DNA of 64,000 bases from Neotabrizicola shimadae (GCF_019623905.1 NZ_CP069370.1:2920001-2984000), one strand, 5' to 3'. Counted from the first letter of the stretch, positions 8,412-17,344 are shown. Program-made: numbers and translations. The notes: generated by a model from the letters alone, not told the origin.

Positions 8412-9719
8412 TCAGGCCATGCGCAGCCAGACAGCGGTGGCGGTCGCCGAGGTGATCTCCGATGACAGGAACCCCCAGTTCGCCGGCGACGGCGTGCCAT
8501 AGGCCAGCACCCGGCGCAGGACTTTCCGCGCGGTCGTGACCGGGCTTCCGCCATTGATGTCGGGCGTGGCCGCCGCCGCCCAGGCAGACACGGTCGCGGT
8601 CGAGGAGTGGCGAAGGCCGATCCAGTAGGTCGCCCCGCCCCAAAGCGTCATCGAAACCGACGCGGCCTTCAGACCCGTCGTACCGAAATCCAGATCGCCC
8701 GTCTCGGCCAGCTTCGCATCCGGTCGCCCGCTCGCGTCGGACTGGTAAACCACCAGCTTGCCAAGCGCCGAGGCGACAGCCGTCGTCACGTTCACCACCA
8801 TCTGGTCGATGGTCAGGTCGGCGCGCGGCGCGAAGGGAAACAGATCCATCCGCCCCGCGCCGCCAACCACCGTCCCGGTCGTGGTGCCGCCGCCGATCGT
8901 GGTCAGCACATGCTCGCCCGAGGGCGGCACCAGCATCGACACCTGCGCCCCACCCACCGCGACAGAGGCCCCGCCACTGCGCACCCGCACCTGCCCGGCC
9001 GCCTGGTTGTACCAAAGCCATCCGTCCGCTGGTGCCGGGGGGTCTCCCGCCACCGGCCCAAGGGCAAGCCCGACCGGCAGCGTCACCCGGCCCGAAGCCG
9101 GGGCCTCCAGTGCCGTGACAAAGCTGCTGCCATTGCCCGAGACCTTCACCGAAAAGCTGTCGTTCCCCGCCAGGCCCATCTCGGCCCGCCCCGAAAAGCC
9201 CGTCTGGAACAGAAGGCTCGCCGTGTCGATCGGCGCCGCCTTGTTCACCTTCAGCTGGTGCCCCTGCCCCTCATGCGTCAGCAGCGTTGCCGCAGAGGAT
9301 ACCGCCAGCCGGTTCGTGGCATCGGCCGTGGTGTTCACCCCCACGCCCGCCTGCCCCTGCAGAAAAGCCGGCAGGCTGGCCGGCAAGTCGGTGAACAGCC
9401 CGCCCAGGCACACCCGCGCCCGTCCCGCACCCAGATCCCAGGCGATCCATCCGTCGCGCGGCGTCGCGAAATCCCAGCCATTGTTGCGCCACCGCGCCAG
9501 CAACCCCGCGCGTCCGACCCAGCCGCCGGTCGGCACCGGCCCCACACCCCAGGTCGCCCCTTCCTCGGGCGCCAGAGGCGGGTCGTTCACGTTGAACGCC
9601 TGCACGGCCAGATGCACCAGCCCGTCCAGCCGGTCGATGGCCTCGTTATGGGTCACATGCTTCTGCGCCTGGGACGCCATCATCAGCGGCAGTTCCAGGC
9701 GCGGGGTCTGATCGGGCAT
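8412..9719 (-). CDS. DUF2793 domain protein
   Basis: A 435-residue protein whose N-terminal part matches DUF2793: TPRLELPLMMASQAQKH, VTHNEAIDRLDGLVHLAV and the GWVGRAG...GWDFATPRDGWIAWD region. The family has no proven function and is often found with phage tail or gene-transfer-agent genes in Rhodobacterales. The C-terminal half is Gly/Thr/Val rich and beta-like. The start at 9719 follows GGAGAGG. There are no other phage genes here. It is on the same strand as the SASA-RTX gene 86 bases upstream, so it may belong to that accessory block. Confidence 0.75.
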   Translation of the reverse strand: MPDQTPRLELPLMMASQAQKHVTHNEAIDRLDGLVHLAVQAFNVNDPPLAPEEGATWGVGPVPTGGWVGRAGLLARWRNNGWDFATPRDGWIAWDLGAGRARVCLGGLFTDLPASLPAFLQGQAGVGVNTTADATNRLAVSSAATLLTHEGQGHQLKVNKAAPIDTASLLFQTGFSGRAEMGLAGNDSFSVKVSGNGSSFVTALEAPASGRVTLPVGLALGPVAGDPPAPADGWLWYNQAAGQVRVRSGGASVAVGGAQVSMLVPPSGEHVLTTIGGGTTTGTVVGGAGRMDLFPFAPRADLTIDQMVVNVTTAVASALGKLVVYQSDASGRPDAKLAETGDLDFGTTGLKAASVSMTLWGGATYWIGLRHSSTATVSAWAAAATPDINGGSPVTTARKVLRRVLAYGTPSPANWGFLSSEITSATATAVWLRMA

Positions 9720-9805
9720 CGGGTCCTCTCCTTCGGCCGGTACGGCTTCAGGCGCGGACGATGCCACCGGGATGCTGAATCCCGTCTTGTCGCAGCGAAC
9801 GCTGC

Positions 9806-11713
9806 TCAGCCGAACAGGAAGCGGTCCGCCGTCAGGTCGGCCATCGTCACGCCGAACAGCTGCAACTGCTCGCCATCAATGGTGAACCGCACGCCATGCG
9901 CCTGCGAGGTGGAGAAGCTCAGCACGCTCGCTTCCTCCAGGAAGCTGGCAAAGTCCGTGATCCCCGACCGGCCCGAAATCAGGATATGGTCGTCGGTCCT
10001 CGAAAAATCCTGGATCAGGCACATCGCCTCGCCCTTCGAGAAGACAAAGACATCCGCCCCCGTGCCCCCCCAGTACTGGTTCTTCCCGGCTCCGCCGGTC
10101 AGCACATCGCTGCCTGCCTCGCCATACAGCCGGTCGTCACCCTGCTCGCCCCACAGCTCATCCGCATCCGCCCCGCCGTACAGATAGTCGACCGCCGCCC
10201 CGCCACGCAGCGTGTCGTTCCCGGCATAGCCATAGAACCGGTCCGCGCCGTTGCCCCCGGTCACCATGGTACCCGCCCCGTTGCCATAAACGGTGGTCGC
10301 CTTGTCGCTCGTCTCCACGTCAAAGGCCGCGCTGCCCGCCAGCGTCACCCGCACCGCCACGTCCGAAAGCTCCAGCGTGCCGTGGATGCCGGCCCCGCCG
10401 CGGATCGTCAGGTTGTCCTGATCCACATCCAGTCGCCCGTCCTCGGGCAAGGCCGCCTGAGAAAGGATGTCCACCCCGCGCGACTTGGCGATCAGGTGCA
10501 AAGCCTGCTCGGCATCCGCCGCCCCGTAGTACTGCTTCGTGAACCCACGGTCGTTCACGGTCGCCAGCGGCGTCGCATCGGTCACTGTCACCGTGATGTT
10601 GAAGGTCTGGCTGTCCAGCTCGCCATCGCTCGCATAAAGCCGCAGCGTGTAGACCCCCGCCGCACTGAACAGCGGCCGGATCACCAGGTCGCCGTCGTCA
10701 TTGTCCAGGAAATACACCGACCGGCGCGTCTGCGAGCCGTAGAGCCAAAGCGAATCGCCCTCGGCATCGGCAAAGTACAGGTCGGGCGAAAGCCGCAGCT
10801 CCTGCCCTTCCGCCAAGGTCAGCTCCAGCGGCGCAGCCGCCTGCACCTGCACGAAGGGTGCGGTGTTCCCGATCCCGGCATCCGGCGTGCCGGTCATGAT
10901 CTCCATCAGCTCCTCAAAGAACCGGTGCCCGTAGTCCACCAGCGACTCGCCGGTGAAGTGAACGCCATTCAGGTCGTCCGAGGTCAGTCCGGTCGAAGAG
11001 ACAAAGCGCAGGAACGGATCGTCCCGCATTGCCAGTTCCATCAGCTGCATCGCCTGGTTCTGCGTTGCATGAACGCCCTCGCGCGACAGCTCGCCGATCA
11101 GCATGGTCATGGCATCGCCAGCCCAGGACGCGCTGCGCACCTGGCCGATGAACTCGGTCAGCAGCGTCACGAAATCGGCCGTCTTGATGGGAAAGTCGCT
11201 TTCACCCTGCAACCAGATGAAGTTGTCGGCATGATCCTGCCCCACCAGGGCAAGTGCAGCCGACACGCGGGCATCCAGCGTATCCCAGTTTGTGCCCGTC
11301 CCGCTTTCCAGCCAGGTGTCGATGCGCGAGCCGTTGACCGGCGCCGCCACCACCAGCACCGGCCGCCCCAATGTCTCGGCCAACTCGTTGGCATAGGGCA
11401 GGTAAAGGTTGTTGCGCGAGTTGGCATAGTACGAAGGCACGATGCTGCCGCTGGCCGCGTCGTACATCATCACGTTCGGGTCCAGCTCCTGCGCGGCCCC
11501 GCCCGCCCCGCCCACCATGTTCGACTGGCCGCCGGCAACCACCACATAATAGTCCGGCGACCACCAGGCACCGTCGCCGTCCTGATACCGGAAATCCTCG
11601 TGCAGCGGCGCCGTGGCACGCTGCTTGTAGGTTACCCCGTCGATCGAGACTTCCGTCAGGCTGCTGGCCAGCCCGCTCGAAAGGAAATCCGCAAAGGTCG
11701 CAAACTCGGCCAT
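9806..11713 (-). CDS. SASA-type esterase with RTX repeats, paralog 1
   Basis: A 635-residue protein with three parts. Residues about 50-275 are a sialate O-acetylesterase/acetylxylan esterase (SGNH/DUF303) domain, with nucleophile Ser64 in GQSNM, the WLQGESD block (about 167-173) and catalytic His252 in GVHF. Residues about 284-370 are a cadherin-like beta domain. The last third has hemolysin-type Ca-binding nonapeptides (GGNGADRFYG, GNDTLRGG, GDDRLYGEAGSDVLTGG). There is no signal peptide, consistent with type I secretion by a C-terminal signal; no exporter is in the window. It is likely to deacetylate an extracellular polysaccharide. A close paralog is at 12528-14429. Confidence 0.85.
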   Translation of the reverse strand: MAEFATFADFLSSGLASSLTEVSIDGVTYKQRATAPLHEDFRYQDGDGAWWSPDYYVVVAGGQSNMVGGAGGAAQELDPNVMMYDAASGSIVPSYYANSRNNLYLPYANELAETLGRPVLVVAAPVNGSRIDTWLESGTGTNWDTLDARVSAALALVGQDHADNFIWLQGESDFPIKTADFVTLLTEFIGQVRSASWAGDAMTMLIGELSREGVHATQNQAMQLMELAMRDDPFLRFVSSTGLTSDDLNGVHFTGESLVDYGHRFFEELMEIMTGTPDAGIGNTAPFVQVQAAAPLELTLAEGQELRLSPDLYFADAEGDSLWLYGSQTRRSVYFLDNDDGDLVIRPLFSAAGVYTLRLYASDGELDSQTFNITVTVTDATPLATVNDRGFTKQYYGAADAEQALHLIAKSRGVDILSQAALPEDGRLDVDQDNLTIRGGAGIHGTLELSDVAVRVTLAGSAAFDVETSDKATTVYGNGAGTMVTGGNGADRFYGYAGNDTLRGGAAVDYLYGGADADELWGEQGDDRLYGEAGSDVLTGGAGKNQYWGGTGADVFVFSKGEAMCLIQDFSRTDDHILISGRSGITDFASFLEEASVLSFSTSQAHGVRFTIDGEQLQLFGVTMADLTADRFLFG

Positions 11714-11725
11714 ACTGAACCCGCA

Positions 11726-11759
11726 CCAGAACTGTCAGGATTGTGTCAAACTCGGGGCA
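11726..11759 (-). promoter_or_regulatory. Conserved box upstream of SASA-RTX paralog 1
   Basis: This 34-base segment aligns without gaps to 14484-14517 upstream of the other paralog, about three quarters identical, with the shared core CACAATC-N-TGA read on the minus strand. On this copy it includes TTGACA, a possible -35 element. Coding duplicates usually lose upstream similarity quickly, so a shared promoter or operator is the likely reason for its survival. Confidence 0.45.
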
Positions 11760-11963
11760 TACTGCCCCATTTCCGCCGAAGATGCGCCACCGAATAGTCG
11801 GCCTTCCGGGTCCGATCAGGAAACAGTGAAGGCTTGTGAAGGAAACCCGATCCCTCGGTCCCAGTATTCAGGCCGATAAGGCTTGACCCGACAGCCCCCT
11901 GACGGCTCAATCCCGCCCGGACGCGCCAAAGGCCATTCGGCCGATTCCCGTATTGGAGGACCC

Positions 11964-12470
11964 ATGTCCGATCTCGTCATTATCGCCTTCCCCGACGAAG
12001 CCACCGCCTTCGAGGCCCGTGCCGAGCTGATGAAGCTCCAGAAGGAATACCTCATCGAGATGGAGGATGCGGTCGTCATCACCCGCAGCGAGGATGGGGC
12101 GGTGCGCCTGCACCAGCCGATCAACCTCACCGGCGCGGGCGCCGTCTCGGGCACGCTCTGGGGCGGCCTGGTCGGGCTGATCTTCCTCAACCCGCTTCTG
12201 GGTGCGGCCATCGGCGCCGGCGCCGGCGCCATCTCGGGCGCCCTCACCGACATCGGCATCGAGGACAAGTTCCTCAAGGAAGTCGGCCAGTCGCTCGACA
12301 AGGGCGGCTCCGCCCTGGCCGTTCTGATCCGCAAGATGACCGCCGACAAGGTGCTGGAACGCATGTCGGCCTTCCTGGGCAAGGGCCGTGTGCTTCAGAC
12401 CTCGCTGTCCGAAGCCCAGGAAAAGGCACTTGAAGCCGCCATCCAGCCGCCGGCCCCTCCGGCCGCCTGA
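11964..12470 (+). CDS. DUF1269 family membrane protein
   Basis: A 168-residue DUF1269 protein. It opens MSDLVIIAFPDEATAFEA and has a central Gly-rich hydrophobic hairpin (about residues 62-92, GGLVGLIFLNPLLGAAIGAGAGAISG). The family is widespread and of unknown function, with a glycine-zipper-like membrane segment between soluble ends. TTGGAGGA precedes the ATG at 11964. It lies between the two SASA-RTX paralogs on the opposite strand and ends in its own terminator, so it looks like an insertion between duplicated genes or the site around which they duplicated. Confidence 0.85.
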   Translation: MSDLVIIAFPDEATAFEARAELMKLQKEYLIEMEDAVVITRSEDGAVRLHQPINLTGAGAVSGTLWGGLVGLIFLNPLLGAAIGAGAGAISGALTDIGIEDKFLKEVGQSLDKGGSALAVLIRKMTADKVLERMSAFLGKGRVLQTSLSEAQEKALEAAIQPPAPPAA

Positions 12471-12490
12471 GCCTGCACCACAAGACCGGG

Positions 12491-12520
12491 CGGGCGGGCT
12501 TCGGCCCGCCCGTTCCATTT
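12491..12520 (+). terminator. Terminator after DUF1269 gene
   Basis: CGGGCGGGC (12491-12499), loop TTCG, and GCCCGCCCG (12504-12512) form a perfect 9-bp hairpin with a stable tetraloop, followed by a short T-containing tail. It lies between two convergent stops (12470 and 12528). Confidence 0.8.
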
Positions 12521-12527
12521 GTGGCCG

Positions 12528-14429
12528 TCAGACGAAGATCATCGTGCTGTCGTTCAGGTCGGCCAGCGCCGCATGATAGATCACGATCTGGTCGGTCCCG
12601 ATGGTGAAGCGCAGGCCCCAGGTCTGGCTGGTGACAAAGCTCTGCACCTTCGAAGCCGCCAGAAACTCGGCCGCCGAGTCGATCCCGGCCCAGCCGGACA
12701 ACTCGATCCGGTCCTCCGCGGCCTCGAAGTCCTGGACCCCGCAATAGCTGTCGCCGGCCACAAAGACGAAGACATCCGCGCCCGCGCCGCCATAGTACTG
12801 GTCGCGCCCCGTGCCGCCCTCCAGCCGGTCGTCGCCCGCATCGCCCACCAGCTTGTCGTCGCTCGCCCCGCCCTGCAGCAGGTCGTCGCCATCGCCGCCG
12901 TAGAGCTGGTCCTTGTCCTCGCCCCCGCGCAGCACGTCCTCCGCCCCGCCGCCATACAGACGGTCGGCCCCGCGTCCCCCGTCCATCACGTTGGCGCCGG
13001 CATTGCCGGTCAGCATGTTGGCCAGGTCGTTGCCCGTCACGCCAAAGGCCGCCTCGCCCGCCAGCGTCACCCGCAGCACCGCCGGCGCCAGCGCCAGCTC
13101 GCCGGCCACCCCGGCCCCGCCCCGGATGGTCAGGTTGTCCGCCGTGACCTCCAGCGCATGTCCCGCAGGCATCGCCCCTGCCGACAGGATGTCCAGGCCG
13201 CGCGACGCGGTAATCGCCGCCATCGCATCCTCGGCGGTGGCCCAGGACGACAGAAGCCGCCCAAAGCTGTTCGTCCCGATGGTCGCCCCCGGCAGCGCCT
13301 CCAGCACCGTCAGCGTCAGTGTCCAGCGCGGCCCGTCCAACTGGCCGTCGCTCGCATAGACATACAGCACATGCGTCCCGGTCGCGTCGAACCCCGGCTT
13401 GATCACCAGGTCGCCGCCCTCGTTGTCCAGGAAATACGGCGCCCGCTTGCCAAGCGCACCATAAAGCCAAAGCGCATCGCCCTCGGCATCCGAAAAGAAC
13501 AGATCCGCCGAAAGGTGCAGTTCCTCGCCCTCGTGGACCACCAGAGAAACCGGCGCGCCAGGCTTCACGTCCAGATAAGGCGCGCTGTTCGGCACCGCCG
13601 GCGTTTCCTCCAGGATGGCCATCAGCGCCGCAAAGAAGCGGTGGCCGAATTCCACCAGCGCCTCGCCGTCGAAATGCACGCCCACCGTGTCAAAGGCATT
13701 CAGCCCGACAGACGACACGAACCGCAGAAGCGCATCGCCCGACATCGATTGTTCCAGCATCTGCAACGCTGTGTTCTGCGCCGAATTCACCCCCTCGCGT
13801 GACAACTCGCCCACCAGCACCGCCATCGCATCCCCGGCCCAATCCGCCCCCCGCACCTGAGCGATAAAGGCCGTCATCAGCGCGGCATAGGTGGCCGGTG
13901 TCAGCGGGTAGTCGCTTTCACCCTGCTGCCACAGGAAACTGTCCACATGGTCCTGCCCGGCCAGGGCCAGCGCCGCCCGCACATCGGCATCCAGCGCATC
14001 CCAGTTGACCCCCGACCCGGTCTCCAGCCAGCTGTCGATCCGCGATCCGCTCACCGGCCCGGCAATCACCAGAACCGGCCGCCCCAGGCTTTGCGCGATG
14101 TCATTGGCAAAGGGGATATACAGGTTGTTGCGGATATTCGGGTAATCCCAGGCCTCGATCATTCCCGTTTCGGGATTGTAGACCATCACATTCCCGTCGA
14201 CCGCCTGATCCCCGCCAGATCCCGCGCCCACCATGTTGGATTGGCCCGCCGCCACCACCACGAAATAATCCGGCGACCACCAGTCGCCCTCGGAATCCTG
14301 ATGCCGGAAATCCTCGTGCAGGGGCTGGCTCGTGCGCTGGCGATAGATCACCCCGCCAATCATCACCTCGGTGACATCGCCGCCAATGCCATCGGCCAGG
14401 AATTCATCAAAGTTGGAATAGGACAGCAC
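12528..14429 (-). CDS. SASA-type esterase with RTX repeats, paralog 2
   Basis: A 633-residue paralog of the gene at 9806-11713 with the same order of parts: esterase domain with GQSNM, WQQGESD and GVHFDG, cadherin-like beta domain ([11 protein letters not shown] onward), then RTX nonapeptides ([34 protein letters not shown]). All three catalytic elements are kept. The start is taken as GTG at 14429 because AAGGGG lies 9 bases upstream and the N-terminus then aligns with paralog 1 (FDEFLADG against FADFLSSG). An in-frame GTG at 14462 is possible but has no Shine-Dalgarno. It probably acts outside the cell, as paralog 1. Confidence 0.83.
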   Translation of the reverse strand: MLSYSNFDEFLADGIGGDVTEVMIGGVIYRQRTSQPLHEDFRHQDSEGDWWSPDYFVVVAAGQSNMVGAGSGGDQAVDGNVMVYNPETGMIEAWDYPNIRNNLYIPFANDIAQSLGRPVLVIAGPVSGSRIDSWLETGSGVNWDALDADVRAALALAGQDHVDSFLWQQGESDYPLTPATYAALMTAFIAQVRGADWAGDAMAVLVGELSREGVNSAQNTALQMLEQSMSGDALLRFVSSVGLNAFDTVGVHFDGEALVEFGHRFFAALMAILEETPAVPNSAPYLDVKPGAPVSLVVHEGEELHLSADLFFSDAEGDALWLYGALGKRAPYFLDNEGGDLVIKPGFDATGTHVLYVYASDGQLDGPRWTLTLTVLEALPGATIGTNSFGRLLSSWATAEDAMAAITASRGLDILSAGAMPAGHALEVTADNLTIRGGAGVAGELALAPAVLRVTLAGEAAFGVTGNDLANMLTGNAGANVMDGGRGADRLYGGGAEDVLRGGEDKDQLYGGDGDDLLQGGASDDKLVGDAGDDRLEGGTGRDQYYGGAGADVFVFVAGDSYCGVQDFEAAEDRIELSGWAGIDSAAEFLAASKVQSFVTSQTWGLRFTIGTDQIVIYHAALADLNDSTMIFV

Positions 14430-14483
14430 CGGACATAACCCCTTACCAGTACGACTCACCACACGCGCCCGAATTGCACCGCG

Positions 14484-14517
14484 CCAGACTATTCATGATT
14501 GTGGCGAAATCTGGGCA
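14484..14517 (-). promoter_or_regulatory. Conserved box upstream of SASA-RTX paralog 2
   Basis: This is the counterpart of 11726-11759: 34 bases, no gaps, with the same CACAATC-N-TGA core on the minus strand. It lies about 55 bases before the chosen start, compared with 12 bases in paralog 1, so one copy has gained or lost sequence between the box and the start codon. Confidence 0.45.
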
Positions 14518-14573
14518 ACCCCACCCGCCGCCACCCTTGACGCCAGCCGTCCGACACCGCTTATGCTCACCCC

Positions 14574-15329
14574 ATGGCCGCCAGGGACCCCTCCAGACCG
14601 CGCAAGCCGCGCGCCCGCAAAGCCGCGGCCGACGCCCCGCCGCCGCCGGCCCCGCCGCGCCCGCTGCGCTGGCTCCTGCGCTGGACGGCCCGCGCCCTTC
14701 TGGGCCTCGCCGCCGCGGCGCTCGCGCTCATCCTGCTCTACAGCGTGGTCAACCCGCCCACCAACCTCTACCAAGTCTCCGAATCCGCCCGCCTCGGCGG
14801 GATCGAGCAGGAGTGGGTCCCCTTCGACCAGATCGCCCCTGTCATGGCCCGCTCCGCCGTCGCGGCAGAAGACGCGAACTTCTGCCTGCACTGGGGCTTC
14901 GACATGGCGGCCATCCGCGCGGCGATGGATGACGGCGCCGGCCGCGGCGCCTCGACCATCACCCAGCAAGTGGTGAAGAACGTCTTCCTCTGGCAGGGCC
15001 GCAGCTGGCTGCGCAAGGCGATCGAGGCCGGGCTCACCCCGGGTGTCGAGCTTGTCTGGTCCAAGCGCCGAATCCTGGAAATCTACCTCAATGTGGCCGA
15101 ATTCGGCGAAGGCATCTTCGGCGTGCAGGCCGCGGCCCGGCACTATTTCGACACCGACGCCGCCAACCTCACCGCCGCGCAGTCCGCCCTTCTCGCCGCC
15201 GTTCTGCCCGACCCGAAGGGCCGCAACCCGGCCAAGCCCGGCCCCTTCACGCGCAAGCGCGCCCGGCAGATCGCGGACGGGGCCGAAACCATCCTGCAGG
15301 ACGGTCGCGCCGCCTGCTTCGAAGGCTGA
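14574..15329 (+). CDS. mtgA: Monofunctional peptidoglycan glycosyltransferase
   Basis: A 251-residue GT51 enzyme that polymerises lipid II into glycan strands. A basic, Pro-rich N-terminus (1-30) leads into one membrane anchor (about 38-57). The GT51 motifs follow: AAEDANFCLHWGFD with the catalytic Glu, GRGASTITQQVVKN, and RRILEIYLNVAEFGEGIFG. There is no transpeptidase domain, which separates it from class A PBPs. Length matches the family. It is divergent from SASA-RTX paralog 2. Confidence 0.95.
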   Translation: MAARDPSRPRKPRARKAAADAPPPPAPPRPLRWLLRWTARALLGLAAAALALILLYSVVNPPTNLYQVSESARLGGIEQEWVPFDQIAPVMARSAVAAEDANFCLHWGFDMAAIRAAMDDGAGRGASTITQQVVKNVFLWQGRSWLRKAIEAGLTPGVELVWSKRRILEIYLNVAEFGEGIFGVQAAARHYFDTDAANLTAAQSALLAAVLPDPKGRNPAKPGPFTRKRARQIADGAETILQDGRAACFEG

Positions 15330-15402
15330 TTTCCCTTCCGCAGTTGAAATCTGCCGCCCGGCGCGGCAAGAGGATGCAGATGTATTCAGAACCGCCGGTC
15401 CG

Positions 15403-16068
15403 ATGATCCGACTTTACCATTTTCCGCTCTCTCCCTTCTGCCGCAAGGTCCGCCTGACGCTGAAGGAAAAGCGGCTCGAGGCCGAGCTGATCGAGGAACG
15501 CTACTGGGAACAGTCGCCCGATTTCCTGCGCCGCAACCCGGCCGGCAAGGTGCCTGTGCTGCGCATGGACACCCGCGTGATGTCGGAAAGCCAGGCGATC
15601 TGCGAATATCTGGATGAAACCAACGCCGCCCCCGCCCTCATGCCGCGCGACCCCGAGGGCCGGTACGAGGTGCGCCGCCTCTGCGCCTGGTTCGACGACA
15701 AGTTCCACGAGGAAGTCACGTCGAAACTGCTGTACGAGCGCGTGAACAAGAAGATCATGGGCCTCGGCTACCCGGATTCCAAGAACGTCAAGGCCGGCGC
15801 CACCCGCATCAAGTATCACCTCGACTACATGGGCTGGCTTCTGGATCAGCGCCGCTGGCTCGCCGGCGACGCGATGACGCTCGCCGATTTCACCGCCGCC
15901 GCGCATCTGTCCTGTCTCGATTACATCTCGGACGTGGACTGGAACCGCAACGCCACGGTCAAGGACTGGTACGCCAAGATCAAGTCGCGCCCCTCCTTCC
16001 GCACCCTCCTGCAAGACCAGATCCCCGGCTTCCCCCCGCCCGCGCATTACGCCGACCTCGATTTCTGA
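15403..16068 (+). CDS. fzlA: FzlA-type GST-fold division protein
   Basis: A 221-residue GST-fold protein. It opens MIRLYHFPLSPFCRKVRLTL, has NPAGKVPVL before the cis-Pro, and a long conserved middle (FDDKFHEEVTSKLLYERVNK, KIMGLGYPDS, HLDYMGWLLD) ending KIKSRPSFRTLLQDQIPGF. This pattern is that of FzlA, the alphaproteobacterial FtsZ-binding protein described in Caulobacter that curves FtsZ filaments and signals to wall enzymes. It differs clearly from the catalytic-type GST at 4756. The symbol rests on motif recall, not a search. It lies next to mtgA, which fits a wall or division role. Confidence 0.75.
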   Translation: MIRLYHFPLSPFCRKVRLTLKEKRLEAELIEERYWEQSPDFLRRNPAGKVPVLRMDTRVMSESQAICEYLDETNAAPALMPRDPEGRYEVRRLCAWFDDKFHEEVTSKLLYERVNKKIMGLGYPDSKNVKAGATRIKYHLDYMGWLLDQRRWLAGDAMTLADFTAAAHLSCLDYISDVDWNRNATVKDWYAKIKSRPSFRTLLQDQIPGFPPPAHYADLDF

Positions 16069-16102
16069 GGCGCCCCGCGACGGAAACCCGCCCGCCCGAC
16101 GT

Positions 16103-16132
16103 TCCACATATGCATCGAATCGCATATGTGGA
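16103..16132 (+). promoter_or_regulatory. Inverted repeat covering the ribosome binding site of the EF-hand gene
   Basis: CCACATATGC (16104-16113) and GCATATGTGG (16122-16131) are perfect inverted repeats with an 8-base loop, and one more T-A pair extends the stem. The GGAGA Shine-Dalgarno begins inside the right arm at 16130, and the ATG is at 16140. The arm is A/T rich compared with its surroundings. It could be a protein operator or an RNA hairpin that opens to allow translation. Confidence 0.55.
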
Positions 16133-16139
16133 GAACATC

Positions 16140-16583
16140 ATGACACGGCTCGCCCTTCTCGCCCTCGCCTTCGCGCTTGGCACTGGCGCGGCCACTGCCC
16201 AGCAAGGCAATCCGGGGGCCAATTTCATCACCCAATGGGATGCCGACGAGGATGGCATCGTCAGTCTCGAAGAAGTCCAGACCCGCCGCGGCGACCTGTT
16301 CACCACCTTCGACGCCGATGAAGACGGCCAGCTTTCCGCCGAGGAATTCGTCGTGATCGACGAAAGTCGCACAGCCAACCAGGCCGCGATGCAAGAGCAG
16401 GCCGGGGGTGGTCAGGGCCGCGGCCTGATGGATCAGGAACCCGACCGTGCCCTGATCGACACCAATGCCGACGGTCTCGTCAGCCGCGACGAATTTCTTG
16501 CCGCCACCGCGCTGTTCATGTCCATGCGTGACCGCAACGGCGACAACCAGATCACCGCGGAAGACTTCGGCCGCGGCGGCTGA
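16140..16583 (+). CDS. Secreted EF-hand protein
   Basis: A 147-residue protein with a Sec signal peptide (MTRLALLALAFALGTGAATA) and four EF-hand loops: DADEDGIVSLEE, DADEDGQLSAEE, DTNADGLVSRDE and DRNGDNQITAED. A Gly/Gln-rich linker separates the two pairs. It probably binds calcium in the periplasm. The ATG at 16140 is chosen because it starts the signal peptide; an ATG at 16110 lies inside the hairpin and would add MHRIAYVENI. The inverted repeat over the ribosome binding site suggests control of translation or transcription. Confidence 0.85.
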   Translation: MTRLALLALAFALGTGAATAQQGNPGANFITQWDADEDGIVSLEEVQTRRGDLFTTFDADEDGQLSAEEFVVIDESRTANQAAMQEQAGGGQGRGLMDQEPDRALIDTNADGLVSRDEFLAATALFMSMRDRNGDNQITAEDFGRGG

Positions 16584-16615
16584 GGAAAGGCACGCGGCCG
16601 ATCTCCCGCTCCCGC

Positions 16616-16648
16616 CCTCCCCCTTGAGGAGAGGGTCGGGGAGGGGGA
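16616..16648. repeat. G/C-tract intergenic palindrome, copy 1
   Basis: A run of C (CCCTCCCCCTTGAG) is followed by GAGAGGG and GGGGAGGG, giving an imperfect hairpin between two convergent genes. It resembles the tracts at 17254-17293 and 62383-62420, a family of short G/C-tract palindromes common in intergenic DNA of this group. Confidence 0.5.
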
Positions 16649-16678
16649 CACCGTATGCAAAGCAATGTCCGCGAGCCA

Positions 16679-17170
16679 CTAGCGCGCCAGGCTGTCCCCT
16701 TGTGCCCCTTCGTCGCCCCGCAACGGCGGGGCGATGTTGCGGATGCCGTGCTCCAGGCTCAGGGCGTCGAAGGCGGCGCTTTCAGTGGCTCCAAGAGTCA
16801 TGCCACTGGCAAAGAAATCCTCAATCCGCGCCGCCGGCTGAAACACCAGAATCATCTGCGTTGGCACGGCCAGAACGCGAAAAGCATGGGGCACGCCGCG
16901 CGGGCCGAACACGCTGTCGCCCGGCCCGGCGCGAAAGATCCGCTCACCCACGCGGAACAGAACTTCGCCCTCCAGCACTAGGAACCATTCGTCCTGTGCC
17001 TCATGTACATGCACCGGCGGCCCGCCCGGCATGTCACGCAGCGTGTCGATAACCGCCAGCGCACCGTCGGTGTCAACCGCCGAAACCTTGACGTCAAACC
17101 TTCCGTTCAGGAACCGAAGCGGGGTGCCGAACCTGTCCTCGCCTGCCGCTATCCATCCAGGGTGCGTCAT
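16679..17170 (-). CDS. Cupin domain protein
   Basis: A 163-residue single-domain cupin. The metal-binding motif 1 is visible as GGPPVHVHEAQDEWFLVLEGE, here split as GGPPVHVH (two His) and E...F, with motif 2 GDSVFGPRGVPHAF. These would bind a metal in a beta barrel. Small stand-alone cupins of this type include quercetinase-like dioxygenases and sensor proteins, and a reaction cannot be named. It is convergent with the EF-hand gene and flanked on both sides by G/C-tract repeats. Confidence 0.8.
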   Translation of the reverse strand: MTHPGWIAAGEDRFGTPLRFLNGRFDVKVSAVDTDGALAVIDTLRDMPGGPPVHVHEAQDEWFLVLEGEVLFRVGERIFRAGPGDSVFGPRGVPHAFRVLAVPTQMILVFQPAARIEDFFASGMTLGATESAAFDALSLEHGIRNIAPPLRGDEGAQGDSLAR

Positions 17171-17253
17171 CCCAAGACCTCCCCTTGCCGCAGGTCCAAT
17201 GCTGCGCGCACCTCGGCCCGGCTGTCAATCGCAAGTCCCCCCAACCCACGCAT

Positions 17254-17293
17254 CGCCCCTCCTCTCCCTCGTGGGGAGGGGCGGGGGGGGGGG
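17254..17293. repeat. G/C-tract intergenic palindrome, copy 2
   Basis: CGCCCCTCC and GGGGAGGGGCG flank a short loop and are followed by a long run of G (17283-17293). It lies in the 174-base gap between the cupin and zapE. The rest of that gap shows nothing recognisable. Confidence 0.5.
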
Positions 17294-17344
17294 TAACCCG
17301 CACAGTCACCTTCCGCAGGATGGGCAAGCCCGCCCATCCTGCCG

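Noticed and set aside
8412-9719. Idea that DUF2793 marks a prophage or gene transfer agent cluster
   Set aside because: No capsid, portal, terminase or tail genes are present around it, only RTX esterases and housekeeping genes.
10060-10300. Repetitive DNA in the RTX regions as a possible CRISPR or tandem repeat array
   Set aside because: The periodicity comes from Gly-Asp nonapeptide codons and the units differ at DNA level; there are no constant repeats with unique spacers.
12274-13470. Minus-strand frame of about 400 codons overlapping DUF1269 and the RTX repeats
   Set aside because: Its Gly/Arg-rich translation comes from frame-shifted RTX DNA and no family is visible.
16110-16139. Upstream ATG start for the EF-hand protein
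   Set aside because: It would lie inside the inverted repeat and put charged residues before the signal peptide; ATG 16140 has the GGAGA site and a clean signal peptide.
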